Shown here piece after piece: positions 35,158-42,968 of a stretch of DNA of 64,000 nt; within the stretch, counting starts at the first letter, position 1, and each line of letters starts with the position of its first letter. The position numbers and the translations under genes were made by a program. The stretch lies in contig NZ_RBXB01000001.1 in NCBI RefSeq assembly GCF_003634775.1, positions 1 to 64,000 of the forward strand. The letters are read 5' to 3'. Source of the DNA: Chryseobacterium defluvii. Its GTDB lineage: Bacteria; Bacteroidota; Bacteroidia; Flavobacteriales; Weeksellaceae. The notes below the pieces were generated by a model, which was not told the origin of the DNA, made no database searches, and saw only the letters and a program-made list of their open reading frames with translations.

Positions 35158-35165
35158 CAAATATA
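35158..35165 (-). promoter_or_regulatory. -7 element of icmF
   Basis: Minus-strand TATATTTG, 27 bases before the chosen ATG at 35130; it lies downstream of the alternative upstream start at 35169 and so supports the shorter protein. Confidence 0.5.
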
Positions 35166-35265
35166 ACAATAAAATAGCAACCTTTAGTTTTAGTATAAAA
35201 TATTGATTCTTATGTGTTTATATTAAATTAATTCATGGGCTGTTTATCCAATGAACCAACATTCA

Positions 35266-35296
35266 TTTAGAATGATAACTAAATTCTTTATTTTTG
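35266..35296 (+). promoter_or_regulatory. Promoter of the small membrane protein gene
   Basis: TTTA (35266-35269), 19 bases, TATTTTTG (35289-35296), start codon 18 bases later. Confidence 0.65.
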
Positions 35297-35314
35297 CCTC
35301 ATATTATATAGGGT

Positions 35315-35647
35315 ATGAAAAAAGCGCTGTTATATTTTGCATTAGGGACGGTTTTAAGTTTTTTGATTAATTATTTCTTTTACAGTTCAGAAAATATAGG
35401 GCTTGATCTATATTATGCCATCGCTTTCGGTTTTGCCTGGGGAGTTGCTTACTATCTGGATACGCCCAACTTCACGCTGCCACAAAAATTAGGTTTGTCT
35501 TTTGTAGCCATGGGAATTTTAGTTCTGATCGGGGCCTTATTATTTAATCTTGAATTGGCAATTCCTTCCGTGCTGAAATTTTCCACGGTTTTTGTAGCCT
35601 ATTATTTAATTGCAAGCTTTAGAGCAAATAAGACACTGCGGGATTAA
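35315..35647 (+). CDS. Small four-helix membrane protein (unknown)
   Basis: 110 residues, almost entirely hydrophobic. Likely transmembrane helices at about 4-22 (LLYFALGTVLSFLINYFFY), 30-46, 60-80 (LGLSFVAMGILVLIGALLF) and 85-103. It ends with basic residues (SFRANKTLRD). No family recognised and no catalytic motif. It is convergent with the DUF3667 gene and overlaps its 3' end by 4 bases. Confidence 0.7.
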   Translation: MKKALLYFALGTVLSFLINYFFYSSENIGLDLYYAIAFGFAWGVAYYLDTPNFTLPQKLGLSFVAMGILVLIGALLFNLELAIPSVLKFSTVFVAYYLIASFRANKTLRD

Positions 35648-36750
35648 TGCATCATCATGAAGCTTATATATACCAGAATAAGAAGCATGATTAATAATCC
35701 AATAAAATTGATTACAAATAAAAATAATCCTTTGAAAATGCTTGCACTTCTTGAGCTTTCGTATACTCTGTGATGGGCTACAAAGAAATAGAAGGACATA
35801 TAAAGAAGGGATGCTAAATAAATTAATATAATTAAGAGGTTCAAGACAGAAAAATCAGGTAAAAAATCCGTTATCCAATCAAAACATATTAAAATAAGAG
35901 TTCCTAATAACAAAAAGGAGAAATAATGGAGCGTGAAAATTCCATGGTCAAAAAACCACCATTTCTTTTTATTATGAAAAATCCAAAGAAAGAAGGCGAA
36001 AATCGGAAGATAAACAAACAAGGCTTTTGGAAGGGTATGTACAAGTGTTTCCTGGAATTTATCGAAAATCTGATCTTTATTCATGCCCTGTTCCTGCATA
36101 TGAAATACCTTTTTGGCAAAGGGTCTCATGAAATCAAAAACACGTTGATCGTTAATACTCTTAGCATACAGTGAATCAAATTGTTTCATATTTGTTGCTC
36201 CGAGGACACCTATCTTTCCGTCTTTAGTTTCGCCGAATGTATCAATTTCAATATCATTTCCATTGATCTCGGTGACTTTTAAATCTTTATCAGCTTTCTT
36301 ATCTTTTTTTAACTGTTCTTTAGAAAGTTCCTGTTTCAAACTATCTGTGAATTGAGCAACCTGTGCTTTCTTTTTTTCTTTTTCAATTTCTTTAGAAGCA
36401 TGTGTTTTGTCTTGCTCTTTAGTTTCTTCTTCAGAGCTCACAAGTAGGGAAGGGAGGAAAAAAGTAATAAAACTTACAAAAATATACAGTTTCACGGGAG
36501 CAACATAAGCTTGTCTTTTTCCGGCAAGATATTCTCTGGTAAGCTTTCCGGGGCGGAACAATAAATATTTGATGGTTTTCCAGAACTGACCGTCGTAATG
36601 TGTAAAATCTTCAATGAAGTGAGTAAACAGGTAATAAAAAGGTTGTTTAGGCTGAATATTTTCCTGCCCGCAGTGAGGGCAGAATCTTTCCTCTACATGA
36701 TGTCCGCAGTTAAGACATGTCTTATCTTCCCGTATTTTTCCGTGGCTCAT
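35644..36750 (-). CDS. DUF3667 membrane protein with N-terminal zinc ribbon
   Basis: 368 residues. N-terminal zinc ribbon with Cys12, Cys15, Cys24 and Cys27 (CLNCGHHVEERFCPHCGQEN), then the DUF3667 core (FIEDFTHYDGQFWKTIKYLL; RPGKLTREYLAGKRQAYVAP) leading into a first TM helix (about 90-108). A charged Lys/Glu-rich cytoplasmic loop (about 113-180) follows, then four or so TM helices in the C-terminal 150 residues. Function unknown, widely conserved in Bacteroidota. -7 element TATATTTG lies at 36771-36778. Confidence 0.9.
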   Translation of the reverse strand: MSHGKIREDKTCLNCGHHVEERFCPHCGQENIQPKQPFYYLFTHFIEDFTHYDGQFWKTIKYLLFRPGKLTREYLAGKRQAYVAPVKLYIFVSFITFFLPSLLVSSEEETKEQDKTHASKEIEKEKKKAQVAQFTDSLKQELSKEQLKKDKKADKDLKVTEINGNDIEIDTFGETKDGKIGVLGATNMKQFDSLYAKSINDQRVFDFMRPFAKKVFHMQEQGMNKDQIFDKFQETLVHTLPKALFVYLPIFAFFLWIFHNKKKWWFFDHGIFTLHYFSFLLLGTLILICFDWITDFLPDFSVLNLLIILIYLASLLYMSFYFFVAHHRVYESSRSASIFKGLFLFVINFIGLLIMLLILVYISFMMMH

Positions 36751-36997
36751 AGTTTTATAAGGATTTGTAGCAAATATAATTATTTCATGAAAAAAATGAG
36801 ATTTTTGAAATTAAATTAATTTAATTTCTGTCATAATATTATGATATAAATAAGTTGTTCAAAAAGGAATTCTCACTTGTTTGTTACGTTTAGACCTTTG
36901 AAATATTTATAAATCTTAGTATCAGGGAATTATTATAGATAAAGACTATTAGAATGCCATCATTTAGCCTGTCTTCAAGAGATTAAATAAAATATGT

Positions 36998-37028
36998 TTT
37001 CCTATTCCAAAAATTATTTATACCTTTG
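36998..37028 (+). promoter_or_regulatory. Promoter of rplM-rpsI(-rpsB)
   Basis: TTTC (36998-37001), 19 bases, TACCTTTG (37021-37028). Same -33 variant and spacing as the guaB promoter. Transcription should start close to 37034, giving a leader of about 40 bases. Confidence 0.75.
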
Positions 37029-37050
37029 CACACCCTTTTAGGGGAAAATT

Positions 37051-37065
37051 ATGTTTAATCTTTAA
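37051..37065 (+). other. Four-codon open reading frame in the rplM leader
   Basis: ATG TTT AAT CTT TAA, in the same frame as rplM and ending 9 bases before its GTG start. It may be translated as a leader peptide, or be chance. Its in-frame stop proves that rplM cannot start at this ATG. Confidence 0.35.
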
Positions 37066-37074
37066 CTAAAACGT

Positions 37075-37530
37075 GTGAATACATTAAGTTACAAAACTGT
37101 TTCAGCGAACAAAGCTACTGCTAATAAAGAATGGGTTGTGGTAGACGCTGAAGGACAACCGTTAGGAAGACTGGCTTCTACGGTTGCAAAGATTTTGAGA
37201 GGTAAGCACAAGACGAACTTTACACCCCATGTAGATTGTGGTGATAACGTAATCGTTTTGAACGCTGGGAAAGTTACCCTTTCCGGAAATAAGTGGGCTG
37301 ACAAGACTTACATCTGGCATACAGGATATCCTGGAGGTCAAAAGTCTATGACTGCTGCTGAACTTCAAAAGAAAGATTCTTTAAAAGTATTGGAAAAATC
37401 CGTAAAAGGAATGCTTCCAAAAAACAGATTAGGATCTGCATTGCTTAAAAACCTTTATCTATATGAAGGAACTGAGCATAAGCATGAAGCTCAACAGCCT
37501 AAAACAATTAATGTTAACGAATTTAAATAA
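37075..37530 (+). CDS. rplM: 50S ribosomal protein L13
   Basis: 151 residues, normal length. The sequence [37 protein letters not shown] and [11 protein letters not shown] are typical of L13, which binds 23S rRNA early in 50S assembly. The start is GTG: the only in-frame ATG upstream (37051) is closed by TAA at 37063, and the residues from the GTG on align with the usual L13 N-terminus of this group. First gene of rplM-rpsI; five bases separate it from rpsI. Confidence 0.97.
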   Translation: MNTLSYKTVSANKATANKEWVVVDAEGQPLGRLASTVAKILRGKHKTNFTPHVDCGDNVIVLNAGKVTLSGNKWADKTYIWHTGYPGGQKSMTAAELQKKDSLKVLEKSVKGMLPKNRLGSALLKNLYLYEGTEHKHEAQQPKTINVNEFK

Positions 37531-37535
37531 TTAAT

Positions 37536-37922
37536 ATGTCTATAGTTCACAAAATCGGAAGAAGAAAAACCTCTGTAGCAAGAGTTTATGTAAAGCCAGG
37601 AACTGGTAACATTACAGTAAACGGTAAAGATGCTAAAGAATATTTCTCTACAGACGTGATGGTTTACAAATTGAACCAACCGTTCATCCTTTCTGAAACT
37701 GTTGGTCAGTATGACGTTACCGTAAATGTTTTCGGTGGTGGAAATACAGGTCAGGCAGAAGCTATCAGATTAGGTGTTTCAAGAGCTTTATGCGAAATCA
37801 ATGCTGAGTTCAGATTAGCATTGAAGCCTGCTGGTTTACTTACAAGAGATGCAAGAATGGTTGAAAGAAAGAAACCGGGTCAGAAGAAAGCAAGAAAGAG
37901 ATTCCAGTTCTCTAAACGTTAA
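37536..37922 (+). CDS. rpsI: 30S ribosomal protein S9
   Basis: 128 residues. Starts [19 protein letters not shown] and ends with the basic tail [11 protein letters not shown] that reaches the decoding region of the ribosome (the usual Lys/Arg C-terminus). [20 protein letters not shown] is the conserved S9 core. Translated from the rplM transcript. Confidence 0.98.
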   Translation: MSIVHKIGRRKTSVARVYVKPGTGNITVNGKDAKEYFSTDVMVYKLNQPFILSETVGQYDVTVNVFGGGNTGQAEAIRLGVSRALCEINAEFRLALKPAGLLTRDARMVERKKPGQKKARKRFQFSKR

Positions 37923-37929
37923 AATGCGT

Positions 37930-37957
37930 TTGGCTATTGGCATTATGCTATTAGCTT
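37930..37957. repeat. Degenerate heptamer array after rpsI
   Basis: Four 7-base units in a row: TTGGCTA, TTGGCAT, TATGCTA, TTAGCTT. Seven bases after the rpsI stop. The rest of the 203-base gap to rpsB (37923-38125) has no terminator; it may hold a leader for rpsB, and a weak -7-like CAACTTTG lies near 38029-38036. Confidence 0.5.
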
Positions 37958-38125
37958 ACATGAAAAATTTAAATTTTATTTTAACAAAACGCTGGAAAGC
38001 TTATTGTTAACTACAAAAGCCGACAGCAACTTTGCCCGTTACGTTTAGCATCCAAACACTTCTCCCATCTAAAGAAGTTGTTGATTGCCTAAAAAGCGGA
38101 AAGTAAACTAACAAAAACAGAAAAC

Positions 38126-38887
38126 ATGGCAAAAGCAAATGTAAAAGACCTTTTAGAGGCTGGTGTACACTTCGGTCACATGACGAGAAAGTGGAACCCA
38201 AATATGGCTCCATACATTTTTATGGAGAAAAATGGTATTCACATTGTAGACTTACATAAAACAGCGGTTAAATTGGATGAAGCTTGTAGCGCTTTGGAAA
38301 AATTAACTTCTGCAGGTAAAAAAGTTCTTTTCGTAGCTACTAAGAAGCAGGCGAAAGAAGTAGTTGCAAAACACGCTTCTGAACTTAATATGCCTTATAT
38401 TACAGAAAGATGGCCGGGAGGTATGTTAACGAATTTCGTTACGATCAGAAAGGCTGTAAAGAAAATGAACTCTATCGACAAAATGAAAAAAGACGGTACG
38501 TTCGAAACTTTATCTAAAAAAGAAAGACTTCAGGTAGACAGACAAAGAGCTAACCTAGAGAAGAACTTAGGTTCTATTGCGGACATGGTTCGTCTTCCTT
38601 CTGCAGTATTCGTAGTAGATATCTTAAGAGAGCATATCGCTGTAACAGAAGCTAAGAAACTTGGTATTCCTGTTTTTGGTATTGTTGATACGAATTCTGA
38701 TCCTAGAAAAGTAGATTTCGTTATCCCAGGAAACGATGATGCTTCCAAGTCTATTGATATGATTTTAAGCGTTGTTGCTGAATCTATCAAAGAAGGACAG
38801 TCTCAAAGAAAAGCAGACAAAGAAAAATCTAAAGAAGAAGGAGAGAAGGTATCTGCTGATACAGATGCTGACTTCGATGCTGAATAA
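38126..38887 (+). CDS. rpsB: 30S ribosomal protein S2
   Basis: 253 residues. S2 core signatures: LLEAGVHFGHMTRKWNPNM, VLFVATKKQAKEVV, ERWPGGMLTNF, and FGIVDTNSDPRKVDFVIPGNDD. The C-terminal tail is acidic/charged (KEEGEKVSADTDADFDAE), common in Bacteroidota. In most bacteria tsf follows directly; here a terminator follows and tsf lies 17 kb away on the other strand. Confidence 0.98.
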   Translation: MAKANVKDLLEAGVHFGHMTRKWNPNMAPYIFMEKNGIHIVDLHKTAVKLDEACSALEKLTSAGKKVLFVATKKQAKEVVAKHASELNMPYITERWPGGMLTNFVTIRKAVKKMNSIDKMKKDGTFETLSKKERLQVDRQRANLEKNLGSIADMVRLPSAVFVVDILREHIAVTEAKKLGIPVFGIVDTNSDPRKVDFVIPGNDDASKSIDMILSVVAESIKEGQSQRKADKEKSKEEGEKVSADTDADFDAE

Positions 38888-38912
38888 TTGAAGATTTTAT
38901 CTTAACAATAAG

Positions 38913-38944
38913 AAAACCGCTAAACTTGTTTAGCGGTTTTTTAT
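38913..38944 (+). terminator. Terminator of the rplM-rpsI-rpsB unit
   Basis: AAAACCGCTAAA, CTTG loop, TTTAGCGGTTTT, then T. Perfect 12-bp stem. Confidence 0.92.
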
Positions 38945-38986
38945 TTTAATATGGTAAGGACACTTTAAAAATATAATTGTCTTTAC

Positions 38987-39445
38987 TTAATTCGAAAGCT
39001 TTATACTATAGTGAGAGGTAATAAATTTTGTTTTTTGATAGACCGAATTGCAAATCATTCCGGAGAGATTATAATTTTGATTTTTTAAAACCATTGCACT
39101 TCCTATTTTGTTAGCTCCAATCGGGATTTTTTTGAAATAATTATTACCGCTTATCGTCAAAACCATATTACAGCGGGAATTATTTTCCACTGTAATGGAT
39201 GTTTTCGGGCTGTCTGAAGAGTCGTTCAACAAATCGGTTAAAACCTCTGCCGTTTCCGGCTTATACGTTTTTATTAAAGTCTGATATTCTCTTTCTACCT
39301 GAGCTGCAGGAGTAGTGCTGCTTCCTGTATTGAATGACGGGGAAGATGGTTTTCTTTCCGGATATTTTGTATTGTAGTTTACGCTTCCACAGCTATCCAA
39401 TAGTAAGGTAATAAGAGCTAAGGAAAAAGGAAATAGCTTTTTCAT
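38987..39445 (-). CDS. Small exported protein, four-member family (copy 1)
   Basis: 152 residues from the ATG at 39445 (an ATG two codons upstream is possible). Lipoprotein-like signal LLLDSCGS (Cys18-19 region). C-terminal domain shared with the products at 39479, 41062 and 56903: NNSRCNMVLTISGNNYFKKIP, then a second conserved Cys (GMICNSVY). This copy is the most divergent and lacks the N-terminal PDDPRRSVLKPK segment. I recall this family being annotated as DUF6759 in Chryseobacterium but cannot verify it here. Function unknown. Confidence 0.7.
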   Translation of the reverse strand: MKKLFPFSLALITLLLDSCGSVNYNTKYPERKPSSPSFNTGSSTTPAAQVEREYQTLIKTYKPETAEVLTDLLNDSSDSPKTSITVENNSRCNMVLTISGNNYFKKIPIGANKIGSAMVLKNQNYNLSGMICNSVYQKTKFITSHYSIKLSN

Positions 39446-39478
39446 ATTCATACTTTGTTAAACGTAAAAGTAGTCTTT

Positions 39479-40129
39479 TTATTTTTTTCCTAAGATTGTT
39501 TTGTTCCCCGGTATGGGGTTGTTAATGGTTAAAACAATACTCTTTTTAATATCTTTTTTAGAAGAGTATAAAACATCACAAACGTTACTCGTTAAAGTAT
39601 ATGCTCCTTTGTTGATTACCACAAAATTTTCACCTTTGGCCGGAACTGCCATATGATAGAAATCTTTTCCCTGAATTCTTACGACTAAATTACAATCCGA
39701 CTGGTTTTTAAATAAAAGAATAACTTCTTTACTGGTGATGTCTTCGTTAAACATAGCATTCAGAAGTTTTACTGTTTTATCCTTATGTTCTTTTGATGTT
39801 GAGGCAATAAGCCGCTTAAATTCTTCCGCTTCTGCCGGATTGGTATTTCTTTTTGCGTTGATTGGAATCTCAGAAATAACAGGCCTCGCTTCCATCGGTT
39901 TGGCATTTTTCTTACCTTTTGTCCATTCCAGATTTTTTAAAGCGATCAGTTTAGGCTTTAAAACACTTCTTCTCGGATCATCGGGAGGTGAGGTCTCCAG
40001 GAATTTTTCGATTTCCTGAATGTTTTTACTTTCCAGGATATTGTCAGAGTTTTTGGTGATATTATTCGTATTCGTTTTACATGAAATCAACATGAGTACT
40101 AATGAAATGATCAGAGAACTTTTTTTCAT
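39479..40129 (-). CDS. Small exported protein, four-member family (copy 2)
   Basis: 216 residues, lipoprotein signal (MLISCKT, Cys17). N-terminal part: IEKFLETSPPDDPRRSVLKPK, nearly identical in copy 3. Middle: AEEFKRLIASTSKEHKDKTVKLLNAMFNED. C-terminal domain with two invariant Cys: SDCNLVVRIQGKDFYHMAVP and SNVCDVLYSS. The pattern Cys ... VPAxxxNFxxxxKGxY ... VC suggests a small disulfide-linked beta domain. Gap to copy 1 is 33 bases, so the two may be co-transcribed. Function unknown. Confidence 0.75.
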   Translation of the reverse strand: MKKSSLIISLVLMLISCKTNTNNITKNSDNILESKNIQEIEKFLETSPPDDPRRSVLKPKLIALKNLEWTKGKKNAKPMEARPVISEIPINAKRNTNPAEAEEFKRLIASTSKEHKDKTVKLLNAMFNEDITSKEVILLFKNQSDCNLVVRIQGKDFYHMAVPAKGENFVVINKGAYTLTSNVCDVLYSSKKDIKKSIVLTINNPIPGNKTILGKK

Positions 40130-40189
40130 AAATAATCGTTTTATATAAAATCCTTATTTTTTATTTGTGTTTTATAGGAATATACAGAA

Positions 40190-40212
40190 AAGGGGTTGTA
40201 AAATTACAACCC
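40190..40212 (-). terminator. Probable terminator of trmB
   Basis: GGGTTGTAA, AA, TTACAACCC, and the minus strand continues CCTTTTCTG. The T run is short. Confidence 0.5.
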
Positions 40213-40306
40213 GTATCTTTTTAGTGAAGTTTCACCTAGTCTGTAAGTTTTGTACTGAAATTTTTTTTAGAAGTTGAAAATAATTTTATCATCATTGTTG
40301 TGTTTA

Positions 40307-40984
40307 TTATTTAATTCGAAATTTTATATAGGTTATTGTTTTTCCTTTAGCAGAGAACAGCTCTTCATAGTACGTTTTAATGTCTCTGAGATGCGGAGTG
40401 TCCGGATCATATTCCGGGGCACCATAAATGTCGTGATGTGCAGTGATAATTTCGTAACCAGCCCCCTGCAGATAGCCCAGCGTATAACCATGTAGGAACT
40501 CAGAATCTGTCTTTAAGTGAATAATTCCCCCTGGTTTAAGGAATTTTTTATAGCGGTTTAAAAAATCGGGATGGGTCAGCCTGTGTTTTGTGCGCTTGTA
40601 TTTTATTTGCGGATCAGGAAAGGTAATCCAGATTTCATCTACCTCATTTTCATCAAAAAAGCAGTCTACCAATTCTATTTGTGTTCTTAAGAATGCCACA
40701 TTAGTCATGTTGTTTTCTACTGCTTCTTTGGCTCCAAACCAAAATCTGGCCCCTTTAATATCGATCCCGATAAAATTCTTTTCAGGAAATGTTTTGGCAA
40801 GTCCTACAGAATATTCTCCTTTTCCACATCCTAATTCAAGAACGATAGGATTGTTATTTTTAAAGAAATCAGATCTCCACTTTCCCTTAAGTTCAAAGCC
40901 CTTTAGTGCCTCTTCTCTTGTAGGTTGAATAACGTTTGGAAGTAATTTATTTTCTGCGAATCTTGCTAATTTATTTTTACCCAT
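40307..40984 (-). CDS. trmB: tRNA (guanine-N7-)-methyltransferase
   Basis: 225 residues. SAM-binding VLELGCGKGEYSVGLAKTFP, then the TrmB signature DEIWITFPDPQIKYKRTKHRL with PDP and the KxRH-like basic run, followed by FLKPGGIIHLKTDSE. The enzyme makes 7-methylguanosine at position 46 of tRNA. Normal length. A TATTTTTG -7 element sits at 41005-41012, 20 bases before the start, so it is probably transcribed by itself between family copies 2 and 3. Confidence 0.97.
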   Translation of the reverse strand: MGKNKLARFAENKLLPNVIQPTREEALKGFELKGKWRSDFFKNNNPIVLELGCGKGEYSVGLAKTFPEKNFIGIDIKGARFWFGAKEAVENNMTNVAFLRTQIELVDCFFDENEVDEIWITFPDPQIKYKRTKHRLTHPDFLNRYKKFLKPGGIIHLKTDSEFLHGYTLGYLQGAGYEIITAHHDIYGAPEYDPDTPHLRDIKTYYEELFSAKGKTITYIKFRIK

Positions 40985-41004
40985 GAATAAGTTATAAAAT
41001 GCTG

Positions 41005-41012
41005 CAAAAATA
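41005..41012 (-). promoter_or_regulatory. -7 element of trmB
   Basis: Minus-strand TATTTTTG, 20 bases before the ATG. Confidence 0.5.
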
Positions 41013-41061
41013 GGAAAAAATAACCTATATGCCTCATTTTTAATTCAGAGTAGGAAGGGTA

Positions 41062-41841
41062 TTATTTTCCTGAAGATCCCAAAGCTACCATAAGAGGCTT
41101 TTGAATGGTCTTCTGGGAAGCATACTGAGCACCACAAACAAGACTCGTGAAAAGATAATCTCCTTTCTGTACCACAATAGAGTTATCATTATGGGCAGGA
41201 ACAGCCAGTCTGTATTTCGTATTTCCTACACCTTCCATTCTTACAATGATATTGCAATCGGATTTGTTTTCAATGAGGACGATACATTCTTTGCTGTACG
41301 GATCGTTATCAAATAAGGAGTTGAGGATTTTCACTGTCTTATTCTTGTGCTCCACAGGAGAAACACTCATCAGCATATTGAATTCTTCGGCTTCAGCATC
41401 CGGAATGGCTGCCGTACTGGAAGTAGAGGCAGTATTAGCTACAAAAACATTCTGTGCATTGCTTGGTGTATATTGCACGGTAGACTGTTTTGCTGCTAAT
41501 TCTGCTTTATATTTAGCGATCTGCTTTTGTTTGATAATGGCATTCATTTCATCAAAAGTGATCTTTGTGGAAGGTCTTCTTTTTAATAAAGCAAGCATTT
41601 CCTGCATCTGTTTTACTTTTTGATCGGCAGGATGGGCTGTTTTGATGTACTCTTTCATCATATCCATCACTTTTGGCTTGAGCACAGACCTGCGTGGGTC
41701 ATCCGGATGGGCATCCCTTAAAAAAGCATTGATCTCATAAATGTTCTTGCTTTTTAAAATGTTACTGTAATCTTTATCCTTTTTCTGGGCAGAAAGATTA
41801 AAGAATAAAATGGTACTAAAGAGTAAAACTAGTTTTTTCAT
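41062..41841 (-). CDS. Small exported protein, four-member family (copy 3)
   Basis: 259 residues. Signal peptide 1-18 (LFFNLSAQ); unlike copies 1 and 2, no lipobox Cys. Contains INAFLRDAHPDDPRRSVLKPK as in copy 2, then a Lys/Gln-rich helical insert (about 85-145: MNAIIKQKQIAKYKAELAAK) absent from the others, AEEFNMLMSVSPVEHKNKTV, and the shared C-terminal domain (SDCNIIVRMEGVGNTKYRLAVP ... LVCGAQYAS). The insert makes it the longest member. Function unknown. Confidence 0.75.
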   Translation of the reverse strand: MKKLVLLFSTILFFNLSAQKKDKDYSNILKSKNIYEINAFLRDAHPDDPRRSVLKPKVMDMMKEYIKTAHPADQKVKQMQEMLALLKRRPSTKITFDEMNAIIKQKQIAKYKAELAAKQSTVQYTPSNAQNVFVANTASTSSTAAIPDAEAEEFNMLMSVSPVEHKNKTVKILNSLFDNDPYSKECIVLIENKSDCNIIVRMEGVGNTKYRLAVPAHNDNSIVVQKGDYLFTSLVCGAQYASQKTIQKPLMVALGSSGK

Positions 41842-42043
41842 TCACTAATATCTAAGTTAAAAATAGAGCCTTTTTTCTCTAATTGGTGTTTTGGTTATTA
41901 GTGTTTACCTCTAAACGAGATTATTTTATTTTTATTTTAAACACTTATAGATGAGATAGGAAATATATATGTTTTTTTACTTTTTTTGAAGAAAATATAC
42001 TGTAATAAATCGTTATTTTTCTCCTTCAGACAACATATGCATA

Positions 42044-42835
42044 TTATTGATTTATAACCTCTTGAAGATGGGAGTTTCTGAGCCGTTTCTGATAAATAGG
42101 TAAATATTTTTCAATAGGGATTTTTATGGCCTCAAAATTACCTGCAACAATATAAGGTTGTATGTTTTCCGATGTATAAACAAATTGAAGGAAATTGTCA
42201 ATCAGGTTTTCAGGGATTTTAAATTTCAAGAAATACTCCTTCCCCAGATAGTTTTTAATCTGAATGATGGAGCTGCTCATTTTTTCATAAGCAACATATC
42301 GCTGTTTTTTCTTGCGCTCACCCGATAAAATATCATAAATACTTTCGATACTTATAGTCAATCCTCCATCTCTCAATCCGGCAACAGGAAGTTCCGGCGG
42401 CGTACCGTCACCTTTTGGCTCCGGAAGACCGATTACTTTTTTAATAGCCAGCCCTTTGTCTTCTTTTTTCAGTGAATTTACATCATATCTTAAGTTACCG
42501 GTAGGCTTAAATCTACTGATTACGACTTCCTGAATTTCCTGATAGGCAACTTTTAACTCAATAAAATTCCGGACTCCGAACATGGGTGCAGAAAGTTTAA
42601 TGTCTTTCCTTTCAGTAACAATGGAAGTAAAACGGATAATGTCGCCCGGACCGGCCTGAATAGTAAAGCTCCCGTTATAGTCCGTTAAAACTGTTTTCTG
42701 AGTATTAAGATTGGTAACATATACCTGGTTAAGATATAAAGTGGAGTTATCCCTTAGAAATACTTCACCGGAGTATATTTGTGCATTGATCTTTGCTATA
42801 AAAACCAATAGAAAAAGAGTTATAAGTTTCTTCAT
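42044..42835 (-). CDS. Exported protein with carboxypeptidase-regulatory-like domain
   Basis: 263 residues, signal peptide (1-18, KINAQ). Residues about 19-95 match the CarboxypepD_reg-like fold seen in front of TonB-dependent receptors: YSGEVFLRDNSTLYLNQVYV, TDYNGSFTIQAGPGDIIRFT. Residues 95-263 are mixed alpha/beta without a named family (VISRFKPTGNLRYDVNSLKK; YGSGERKKKQRY-like segment). No barrel follows, so it is a soluble periplasmic or surface protein. TAATTTTG -7 element at 42845-42852. Confidence 0.75.
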   Translation of the reverse strand: MKKLITLFLLVFIAKINAQIYSGEVFLRDNSTLYLNQVYVTNLNTQKTVLTDYNGSFTIQAGPGDIIRFTSIVTERKDIKLSAPMFGVRNFIELKVAYQEIQEVVISRFKPTGNLRYDVNSLKKEDKGLAIKKVIGLPEPKGDGTPPELPVAGLRDGGLTISIESIYDILSGERKKKQRYVAYEKMSSSIIQIKNYLGKEYFLKFKIPENLIDNFLQFVYTSENIQPYIVAGNFEAIKIPIEKYLPIYQKRLRNSHLQEVINQ

Positions 42836-42844
42836 ATATTAGGG

Positions 42845-42852
42845 CAAAATTA
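42845..42852 (-). promoter_or_regulatory. -7 element of the carboxypeptidase-regulatory-like gene
   Basis: Minus-strand TAATTTTG, 9 bases before the start codon; a leader of only a few bases would result. Confidence 0.4.
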
Positions 42853-42968
42853 CACAGAATACCCCAATTTATGCATATTCACGTTATTTGTAAGTGGTTA
42901 AAATTATATTAAACTTTTTCCGGAATTGTTAAGGAATGTTATAATTTCATTCATCGGCTACCCGAACT

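Larger units (their letters stand above)
36751..37074. other. Divergent intergenic region between DUF3667 and rplM
   Basis: 324 bases. Contains the minus-strand -7 element TATATTTG (36771-36778) of the DUF3667 gene, the rplM promoter (36998-37028), a small CCC-TTTTA-GGG hairpin (37033-37043) and a four-codon open frame (37051-37065). The middle, about 36800-36990, shows nothing I can identify. Confidence 0.75.

Noticed and set aside
37923-38125. tRNA or known riboswitch between rpsI and rpsB
   Set aside because: No cloverleaf or recognised motif; only heptamer units and a weak promoter-like site.
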